Of a stretch of 64,000 nt of DNA, positions 57,384-64,000 are shown piece by piece. The position numbers and the translations under genes were made by a program. Source of the DNA: Planctomycetota bacterium (lineage in GTDB: Bacteria; Planctomycetota; JAPUJT01); contig JAPUJT010000126.1 of NCBI GenBank assembly GCA_027296055.1, forward strand, positions 1 to 64,000, written 5' to 3'. The notes under the pieces are model-generated. The model was not told the DNA's origin, searched no databases, and was given only the letters and a program-made list of their open reading frames with translations. Each line of letters opens with the position of its first letter. Position 1 is the stretch's first letter.

Positions 57384-58010
57384 CTAGATCAGGTCTCCGA
57401 CGTCCTGCTCGAGATGGGCGAGGGCGGAGTTGGACCGATGGCGCACCTTCTTGTAGGTCATGCCCAGGCGGCGCGAGATCTCGAGGAGGGACACCTCCTC
57501 GATGAAGCGTAGCCGGAGGATCTCGGCCTCCGTCTCATCGGTGATCTTGCCGAGAGCTTCCTGGACGCGCCGGACGATCTCATCGGTCCGGACCATTTCG
57601 GTCGGGGAGGGGTCCCCAGAGGGCAGTGTGATTCCAGCGTGTGTCGTCGACTGACCCGGCTGTTTCTGATCGATGCTCACCATCTTCTTTGGGGGGATCT
57701 TTTTCTGGCGATCGCGATCCCTCTTTGCGGTACGGCTGAGGTTACGGGCCATCTGGCCTATCCAGCCCTGAAACATACGAAAGGTCTCCTCGTCGTTCTC
57801 ACCGCCCTTGAACAGCTTTATCTTCTTCCAGGCGCGCAGGCACGTGTCCTGGCGCAGGTCCGCCGTGCTCTCGGCGGGCCGCGCAGAATCTGCATAGGGC
57901 CTCGCCATTTGATCGATGTAAGGCCTCATGATCTCCAGCACCTGGTCCATCGCGGCCCGGTCCCCATCCTGGGCCCGGCGAACGAGATCCTGAAAGCCTT
58001 CCGATGCCAT
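57384..58010 (-). CDS. ECF-family RNA polymerase sigma factor (208 aa)
   Basis: ATG 58010 lies 14 bp after the stop of the giant beta-helix lipoprotein, so it is in its transcript; the ribosome site (AGGGG) is modest. Residues about 8-95 are sigma region 2 (QDLVRRAQDGDRAAMDQVLE; STADLRQDTCLRAWKKI). Residues about 145-205 are region 4 (ETEAEILRLRFIEEVSLLEI, then SRRLGMTYKKVRHRSNSALAHL). The linker between them is long and basic. No anti-sigma factor gene follows; a Ser/Thr kinase does, two genes on. Several planctomycete ECF groups are linked to kinases, so phosphorylation-based control is likely. Targets unknown, possibly the surface genes around it. Confidence 0.9.
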   Translation of the reverse strand: MASEGFQDLVRRAQDGDRAAMDQVLEIMRPYIDQMARPYADSARPAESTADLRQDTCLRAWKKIKLFKGGENDEETFRMFQGWIGQMARNLSRTAKRDRDRQKKIPPKKMVSIDQKQPGQSTTHAGITLPSGDPSPTEMVRTDEIVRRVQEALGKITDETEAEILRLRFIEEVSLLEISRRLGMTYKKVRHRSNSALAHLEQDVGDLI

Positions 58011-58024
58011 CGAACGAAGTTCCC

Positions 58025-61000
58025 CTAAGGTTCGAAGTGGTAACCCATGTCCACCGTGCCCGCGTCGAGGGCTCCGTTGGTCGCCGTCGTCCGCAAGTTG
58101 AGGCCAAGGTTTGCCGAGGTGTCGGAGCCGGCATCGAAGCAAGGGGAGTCGATCCCCTGACCGGCCAGGATCTGGGTCAGGTAGTAGTCGCCACGGAGAC
58201 CGGTGACGAAGAGAGGGTCCAATGAGAGGTTTCCCGACGTCCCCGGCACGAATCCGACGGGGGGATTGATGCGCAGTATCGGGTCTTCGAGCTTTCCGGC
58301 GGCCGTGTCGATATCGCTGAAGCTGATAACGACGCCGAGGGTCGTCACGCTACGGCAGAAGACGTCCTCTCCGGAGGTCGTCGCCGTGTTGCCCCAAACG
58401 ATCGTGTCCGTCACGACGGCATCCTGATTGTAGAAGTATATCCCACCTCCGCTCACCGCTGTGTTGCCCGAGAAGGTGCAGGAAAGGATTCGGAGAGTAT
58501 CCGCTCCGCTGCCCGCGTTGGAGTAGAGGCCTCCCCCGTTTAGGCCGGCGGTGTTCCCCGCGAAGAGGCAGTTCTTGACGACGCCGGCGTTACCGACCTG
58601 ATAAAGAAGGCCCCCACCCGAATTTATCGCCGTGTTTGCCATGAAGATGCAATCCGTGAAGTTGGATCTGCATCCCTCGACCAGGACCGCACCGCCGCTG
58701 CCTCCAGAATTCCCGTTGAACGTGCAATCGATGAAGTCCACCGAGCAGGCTGCCACGTTGACCGCGCCTCCCTTGGAAGCGCAGGAGTTATTCACGAACA
58801 CACAATTCGTGAAGGTACACGCGCCTGCGACATAGGCCGCCCCACCGTGCCCGGTGAAGCCGAACGTCACCAGCGCCAGGTTCTGGTCGAAGGTGCAGTT
58901 CGTGACCGTGGAGATTCCACCCACGAGGTAGAGAGCGCCCCCCCGTCGGCAGTTCGCCCCGTTGGTCGTGAAGGTGCATCCGGTGACGGTCAGATCGCTA
59001 CCGCTTCCCGCCACGGTGGCCCCGTCGAGGCCATCGTTGTTGATGAAGAGGCAGTCCTCGATCGTCGGCTGGGCGCCCATCTGCGCCCAGATTGCGCCGC
59101 CGCCGTTGTTGCCAATGTCGACGAAATTGCCGTCGAACGTGCATCGCTCGATCAAGGGGCTCACGCCGGCTCCGCTGAGATAGATGGCCCCGCCGTTGCT
59201 GCTTGTGTAGGTGTTGTTGGAAAACAGGCACTCCACGATCCGCGGCGAGGCGTTGATGTCCGCCCAGACTCCGGAAGCCGTGGCATTCACGATCTCGAAG
59301 CCGTAGATCACGGTGGAGGTCGTCTCACCGGAGTTGTTGAACAGGAAGGCCCGGCCCGCCGACAGGCAGTCGATCCTCGTGCTGACCGCCCCGTTCTGGG
59401 ACATCACGATGATCGACTTCCCGTTCGTCTGCAGGTTCTTGTCTCGCATCGCCGTATACGTCCCGTCCTGGACGAGGACGATATCGCCGTTCGCCGCCGC
59501 ATCGATCGCGTCCTGGATGAACGGGTACAGGACGGTCGGGACGTTCAGGACTGCCCCCGAGTAAACGGTGAATCCAAGGGTGTCCTCGGCGAAGGACCCT
59601 GCCACGTCCGTGACCGTGATCGCGAGGTCGTAAACGTCCGTGGTGAGGCCGGTCGTATCCACCGTCACCTCGTAGATTCCCACCTTGGGCCCGGCGTTCC
59701 CCACCAGCGTCATCGCCTGAGTGGCCGAGCCTCCAATCGCCGTGAGGTCGATCGTTGCCGAGGCGATATCGTCGATGCCGGGGAGTTCGTTGTTCAGGTC
59801 GAGGACCCGGACCTGCAGCGTCGGCATCGTGGCCGCCTGGGCCGGGTTTGGCATGGAGACCTTCGCCTGGATGACTGGAATGGCATTCGCCCCCTCCCCG
59901 GACAGGTTAATCATGTACGGGGATGCCTGGGAGGTGTCGTTGTGCGTCACGTCGAGCGAGCCGGCGAATGTGTTGATGGTGAGCGGCAGGAACTCGACCG
60001 TGACGGTGTGCGTGTTTCCCGGCGCGACGGTGAAGGGGCCTCCGCCCCCCGCCGTGATGCTGAACTCGGGATCGCCCGTCAGGGCGACCGACGTGATGAC
60101 CAGATCCACCAGGCTGGAGGTGTTGGTGTAGTCGAAGTTGGCGGGAGCGGCGTTCCGGAAATCGATGGCCCCGTAGGAGAGAGCGGGCGGAGGGAACGTG
60201 GTCACGAGGTTGGTGTTCACCGTGAGTGGATTCAGCAGGGCGCCTTGGTTCGGGACCTCGTCTACCGCCTCGATGGCGAAGTACCCGATGCCGCCGTACC
60301 AGGAGTAGCCGACTAGGGTGAGGTCGATCAGTTGCGTCTCGGGGCTGCCGGCGGCCAGAGGTGTCCAGGTCTGGGGGTAGGTCGTGGCACCGTCGAAATC
60401 GGTCTGGTTCGCGATCGGCGCCGCCGAGAACTTCAGGATATAGCCGGACGCCGTGCCGGTCGACATGTCATCGCCCGACGCTGTCCAGGTCAGGGTGATC
60501 GTGTCGAGCGCTCCGGAGAAGGTGGCGGCCAGATCGCCGATAGGATCGGGAGCCGTCGTGTCCGGGATGATCGTGATCGTATGCGTGATCAGATCCGTCC
60601 CGCCTCTGCCGTCATCCACGTCAAACGTCAACTCGATGTCCCCGGCCATCGCCGCCGTGCCAAGCGGCGTGAGAGTCACTCCACCGAACCCGACGCCCGA
60701 CATGGGAAAGGCTGACGTGAAGCCGGACTGGGCCGCCGTCAGGCTCCCGCCGGTGGCGGTCCCGGTGAAATTCAGGAAGTCGATGTCGGCGTCCGTGGCG
60801 GTCAGGGAGAAATCCAGCGAATCCCCCACGAAGACCGTTGTCGTGAAGCTGGGGTCGGTCCCTCCTACGGGGCCCGGTCCGGCCGGCGCGGCGATCTGGG
60901 GCGGCGTGTTGATGGTGATCGTATGCGTGACCTGATCCATCGCGCCGAACGGATCGACGACGTCGAAGGTGAGGACGACGTCGCCTGCCATCGCCGCCGT

Positions 61001-62722
61001 CCCGGCCAGGCCGAGGAGGAGGGGCGATATCCCGCTCGCCAGGGCGGGAAACGTGCCGATGAATCCCGCCTGAGCAGCGGTGAGCGATCCTCCCAGGTCG
61101 GTGACCGTGATATCGAGATTGTCCGTCGGGTTGGCATCGGTGATGGTGATGCTGAAACCCACGGAGTCGCCGATGTTGATCGTCGTCGTGTAGGCCGGAT
61201 CGCTCCCCCCCACGACTCCGGGGCCGCTGGGCATTCCGATGACGGGCGGCGCGTTGATCGCGATCGTGTGCGTGATCGTGTCCATCCCGCCGCGGCCATC
61301 ATCGACGCTGAAGGTGATCTCGATGTCCCCCGCCAGGGCCGCCGTTCCCGTGAGGGACAGGACGTGAGGGGACGGTCCCATCGTCGTCACGGGGAAGACC
61401 TCGATGAAGCCCGCCTGGGCGGCGGATAGAAACCCGCCGGTCACGGTGGCCACGGTCGTGAGGGTATCCCCCAGATCCGGGTCGGTAGCCGTCACATCGA
61501 AGCCGAGGGAAGCACCGGCGTTGATCATGGTCGAATAGGCTGGGTCCGATCCGCCAACTGTTCCGGGGCCCGACGGTATAGCAAGCTGCGGGGGCGTGTT
61601 GATCGTGATCGTGAGGGTGACCTGGTCCGCTGCCCCCAGCCCGTCGTCCACGTCGAGGGTGAGGGTGATTGTCCCCGACATCGCCGCCGTGCCTGTGAAG
61701 CTCAATGTCTGAGGGGAAGATCCCATAGTGGTGCTCGGGAACATCTCGTTGATGCCAGCCTGTGCCCCGCTGAGTGAGCCTCCCGTCACGCTGGCGGTGA
61801 ACGTGAGCGTGTCGGTCAGGTTCGCGTCCGTGGCCGTGACGTCGAAGGCGATCGAGCCACCGATCGTGATCGTCGACGTGTACGTAGGGGAGGCGCCCAT
61901 GACGAGGCCTGGCCCGGAGGGGCTGGCGATCTGGGGAACCGAGTTGATCGTGATCGTATGAGTGATGGTGCCGGTTCCACCTCTCCCGTCGGACAGATCG
62001 AGGGTGATCGTGACGTCCCCCGTCATCGCCGCGATTCCCACGAAGCTGAGCGAGATCGGGCTCACTCCCGTAGTGGTGATCGGGAAGACCGTGAAGCCCG
62101 CCTGGACTTCTGAGAGGGTGCCTCCTGTGGCGGCGGCGTCGAGGACAAGCACGTCGGCGGCGTCCGTGTCCGTGGCCGTGACACTGAAATCAAGAGAATC
62201 CCCCAGGTTGACCGTGGTGGAGTAAGTGGGGTCCGTCCCCCCGACTGTCCCCGGGCCGGTCGGCATGGCGATGACCGGCAGATCGTTGAAGTCGATCGTG
62301 AGCGTGATGGAATCGGTCGCCGAGCCGTCGTCGACGTCGAAGGTGATGACGATCTGGCCCGCCATGGCAGCGGTCCCCGTGAAGGTAAGTATCTGTGGTG
62401 AGGATCCAACCATGATGGTGGAGAAGAGAGCGAAGCCTGCCTGCGAGGCGTTCAGGTTGCCGCCGGTCACCGTCGCCGTGAAAGTGAGCAGGTTTGCCGC
62501 GTTCGGGTCGGTCGCCGCGACGGAGAAATCGAGCGAGTCTCCGACCGTTACCAGCGTCGAGTAGGTCGGGTCCATTCCTGCCGGGGTTCCCGGCCCCGAC
62601 GGACCGGCTATGGACGGCGCGGCGTTCTTCTTTCCTGCGCCCCCTCCCCCACCCCCACATGCAGTGAGGCCGAGGATGAGCAGAGCGGAGACGACGATGG
62701 ACCCGGTGCGCGCCGATTTCAT
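58025..62722 (-). CDS. Large lipoprotein with six Ig-like modules and a parallel beta-helix (1565 aa)
   Basis: ATG 62722 follows AGGAG. Lipobox LTAC gives Cys22 and a Gly/Lys tether (CGGGGGGAGKKNAAPSIAG). Residues about 33-710 are six near-identical modules of about 113 residues, each with PSGPGTVGGTDPTYST, VGDSLDFSVTATD, TGGSLSAAQAGF and GTAAMAGDI landmarks. Then an FnIII domain (about 715-810), a choice-of-anchor-D-like domain (FSITAGGGGPFTVAPGNT, about 850-945), a short Ig-like piece, and a right-handed beta-helix (about 1065-1500; VPTVLYPFIQDAIDAAANGD, then repeats like GGAIYLSGAG and SNNTYTSSNGGA). No pectate-lyase active site is evident. Probably an adhesin or sugar-binding surface protein. 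First gene of the unit containing the ECF sigma factor. Confidence 0.88.
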   Translation of the reverse strand: MKSARTGSIVVSALLILGLTACGGGGGGAGKKNAAPSIAGPSGPGTPAGMDPTYSTLVTVGDSLDFSVAATDPNAANLLTFTATVTGGNLNASQAGFALFSTIMVGSSPQILTFTGTAAMAGQIVITFDVDDGSATDSITLTIDFNDLPVIAMPTGPGTVGGTDPTYSTTVNLGDSLDFSVTATDTDAADVLVLDAAATGGTLSEVQAGFTVFPITTTGVSPISLSFVGIAAMTGDVTITLDLSDGRGGTGTITHTITINSVPQIASPSGPGLVMGASPTYTSTITIGGSIAFDVTATDANLTDTLTFTASVTGGSLSGAQAGINEMFPSTTMGSSPQTLSFTGTAAMSGTITLTLDVDDGLGAADQVTLTITINTPPQLAIPSGPGTVGGSDPAYSTMINAGASLGFDVTATDPDLGDTLTTVATVTGGFLSAAQAGFIEVFPVTTMGPSPHVLSLTGTAALAGDIEITFSVDDGRGGMDTITHTIAINAPPVIGMPSGPGVVGGSDPAYTTTINIGDSVGFSITITDANPTDNLDITVTDLGGSLTAAQAGFIGTFPALASGISPLLLGLAGTAAMAGDVVLTFDVVDPFGAMDQVTHTITINTPPQIAAPAGPGPVGGTDPSFTTTVFVGDSLDFSLTATDADIDFLNFTGTATGGSLTAAQSGFTSAFPMSGVGFGGVTLTPLGTAAMAGDIELTFDVDDGRGGTDLITHTITIIPDTTAPDPIGDLAATFSGALDTITLTWTASGDDMSTGTASGYILKFSAAPIANQTDFDGATTYPQTWTPLAAGSPETQLIDLTLVGYSWYGGIGYFAIEAVDEVPNQGALLNPLTVNTNLVTTFPPPALSYGAIDFRNAAPANFDYTNTSSLVDLVITSVALTGDPEFSITAGGGGPFTVAPGNTHTVTVEFLPLTINTFAGSLDVTHNDTSQASPYMINLSGEGANAIPVIQAKVSMPNPAQAATMPTLQVRVLDLNNELPGIDDIASATIDLTAIGGSATQAMTLVGNAGPKVGIYEVTVDTTGLTTDVYDLAITVTDVAGSFAEDTLGFTVYSGAVLNVPTVLYPFIQDAIDAAANGDIVLVQDGTYTAMRDKNLQTNGKSIIVMSQNGAVSTRIDCLSAGRAFLFNNSGETTSTVIYGFEIVNATASGVWADINASPRIVECLFSNNTYTSSNGGAIYLSGAGVSPLIERCTFDGNFVDIGNNGGGAIWAQMGAQPTIEDCLFINNDGLDGATVAGSGSDLTVTGCTFTTNGANCRRGGALYLVGGISTVTNCTFDQNLALVTFGFTGHGGAAYVAGACTFTNCVFVNNSCASKGGAVNVAACSVDFIDCTFNGNSGGSGGAVLVEGCRSNFTDCIFMANTAINSGGGLLYQVGNAGVVKNCLFAGNTAGLNGGGLYSNAGSGADTLRILSCTFSGNTAVSGGGIYFYNQDAVVTDTIVWGNTATTSGEDVFCRSVTTLGVVISFSDIDTAAGKLEDPILRINPPVGFVPGTSGNLSLDPLFVTGLRGDYYLTQILAGQGIDSPCFDAGSDTSANLGLNLRTTATNGALDAGTVDMGYHFEP

Positions 62723-62859
62723 GGGTATCTCCTGGTCGTGGATAGGGCCTACGGGTTCCCCCCGGAATCCGCCGTGCAGATAGAAGATACTACTCCATCG
62801 TGACCGATCAAACAGGAGCAATTTCGGGCCGAGGGCCTGATGCCCTCGTCCATGAAGGA

Positions 62860-63978
62860 TCACTCCGGGGGAAAGCGGGCAAGCATCCGTCGACAGGCCT
62901 CGAGGACCTTCTCCGGCTGCAAGTCCTTCATGCAGCGGTGATGGCCCAGGGGGCAGACCTGCTTGTGGCAGGGCCAGCAGTCGAGCCGGTGATGAACGAT
63001 TTCGTACTTCTCGTACTCCGTCTCGGTGTAGACGTGGTAGGTGGACCCCATCACGACGACGACCGGAACGCCCGCCCCGACGGCGAAGTGTCGGCCGCCC
63101 GAATCGGTGGAGACGAGCAGCATGAGTCTCTTGCAGACCGCCTTGAGGACATCCATGCCCACGATGTCACGAGAGGTGTTGATCGCAGGCGATTTCATCG
63201 CCCCTTCGAGCCGATCCGCCACGTCCTCTTCATTGGGACCGCAGAGAATCACCACGCGAGCCTTGTGCTCGCGGGCAAGCTCGTCGGCGACCCTGGCGAA
63301 ATATTCGGGAGGCCAGAGCTTGGAGCTGCCGAAGGCGGTGCCGGGGCTCACGCCGATCACTCTCTCTCCGGGCTTAATTCCCCATCCATCGAAGAGCCGA
63401 TTCGCCTCTTCTTCCTTTTCTTTCGGGATCTCGAACCAGATCCGACGGGAGGACTTCGGGCACCCCAGCGCATACGCCAGGTGAAGGTAATAGTCCACCA
63501 TCGGGATCTGACGAAGACCGGCCGTCTTCGGCGCCCTCAGCGGATGGGTGAGGAGCCCGGGCGGCTCGATCCATCGCTCTGCATATCCGACTCTCGTCGG
63601 GATCCGGGCGAAAGTTGCGACGAGGGCGGCGGAGATGGAATGAGGAAAGACCAGCGCCAGGTCGAAACTCCACTTCGCCAATTCACGTCCCTGGCGCCAC
63701 ATCTGACGGAGCGATTTTGCCTCGTAGGGAATAAAGTCATCGAAGTAAGGCTCGCCGGAGAAGATAGAAGTCATGTGAGGCCTGGCTAGCAGGGTTATCC
63801 GGGCCCCTGAAAAGTGGCTTCGAATAGCCTTCAGCGCGGGCAAGACCATCACAGCGTCCCCCACCCAGTTCGGCGCCCGGATGATGATGTTCTTCCAGGG
63901 ACCACCGGGGACTTGCCGGACGTCGAACGTCACCGGATCACCCCGCAGCCCCGGCAGCGGATCCTCCGCCGTCGCCAC
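62860..63978 (-). CDS. waaF: GT9 LPS heptosyltransferase II-like glycosyltransferase
   Basis: This enzyme would transfer L-glycero-D-manno-heptose from ADP-heptose to the LPS inner core at the cytoplasmic face of the inner membrane. Motifs: IIIRAPNWVGDAVMVLPALK (N-terminal acceptor domain start), RVGYAERWIEPPGLLTHPL, VIGVSPGTAFGSSKLWPPE (nucleotide-sugar domain), CGPNEEDV, and STDSGGRHFAVGAGVPVVVV with MGST. The 372 residues match the family's usual size. The frame starts at GTG 63978 but stays open to the window edge, so the true start may be GTG farther in or outside. Its presence points to a Gram-negative cell with heptose-containing LPS. GT9 acceptor specificity is not certain from sequence. 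Confidence 0.88.
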   Translation of the reverse strand: MATAEDPLPGLRGDPVTFDVRQVPGGPWKNIIIRAPNWVGDAVMVLPALKAIRSHFSGARITLLARPHMTSIFSGEPYFDDFIPYEAKSLRQMWRQGRELAKWSFDLALVFPHSISAALVATFARIPTRVGYAERWIEPPGLLTHPLRAPKTAGLRQIPMVDYYLHLAYALGCPKSSRRIWFEIPKEKEEEANRLFDGWGIKPGERVIGVSPGTAFGSSKLWPPEYFARVADELAREHKARVVILCGPNEEDVADRLEGAMKSPAINTSRDIVGMDVLKAVCKRLMLLVSTDSGGRHFAVGAGVPVVVVMGSTYHVYTETEYEKYEIVHHRLDCWPCHKQVCPLGHHRCMKDLQPEKVLEACRRMLARFPPE

Positions 63979-64000
63979 CGGAGGTGAGGGAAAAGCGGTT

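Noticed and set aside
47401-60316. Long plus-strand frames 47401-48927 and 58847-60316
   Set aside because: Antisense to repeat-rich genes; no start signals or recognisable domains.

Overview
The window looks like chromosomal DNA of a GC-rich, Gram-negative, probably uncultured bacterium. An LPS heptosyltransferase-like gene implies an outer membrane. The kinase-TPR protein, ECF sigma factor, SBBP propeller protein and very large repeat lipoproteins suggest a Planctomycetota-, Acidobacteriota- or Myxococcota-like lineage. No 16S or ribosomal gene is present, so taxonomy stays open.

1-12.2 kb is accessory DNA with mobile-element character. It carries an element-borne sliding clamp (dnaN), a catalytic-domain-only tyrosine recombinase with dif-like repeats, two small zinc-ribbon or zinc-finger proteins, and a minus-strand regulator/ParB-like/DUF3987 helicase module. 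An RHH regulator is paired with a full-length integrase, followed by several hypotheticals. It ends at a 67-bp sequence holding the first 38 nt of a tRNA-Phe gene.

12.2-21.4 kb is bounded by two identical 67-bp copies of that tRNA-Phe half, each with paired GGAGGCC repeats. Inside are an integrase remnant, a second truncated gene, a PEGA lipoprotein and a 2256-residue Ig-like/NHL lipoprotein.

21.5-36.5 kb encodes envelope functions: an SBBP propeller protein, a DUF2723 membrane protein, a glycosyltransferase-methyltransferase fusion, a PQQ-like propeller, a second Ig/NHL lipoprotein (1518 residues) and a zinc-ribbon membrane protein. It also has a broken GT4 glycosyltransferase, an FkbM methyltransferase and a PhyH oxygenase. 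36.7-42.1 kb holds five exported proteins. 42.2-42.6 kb has five copies of a 25-bp palindrome-ended repeat.

42.9-64 kb starts with a third giant Ig/NHL lipoprotein (2177 residues), then a membrane spermidine-synthase-like protein. A minus-strand cluster follows: a 1565-residue Ig/beta-helix lipoprotein, an ECF sigma factor, an FnIII/propeller protein and a Ser/Thr kinase with TPRs. The window closes with a GT9 heptosyltransferase.

The main theme is construction and control of a repeat-rich cell surface. Three paralogous giant lipoproteins share a stalk of Ig-like modules and end in 12 propeller repeats of two different types. The stalk looks like a scaffold on which heads have been exchanged and from which a block of modules has been lost. 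Beside this, recombinases and att-like sequences mark repeated integration at a tRNA-Phe locus.
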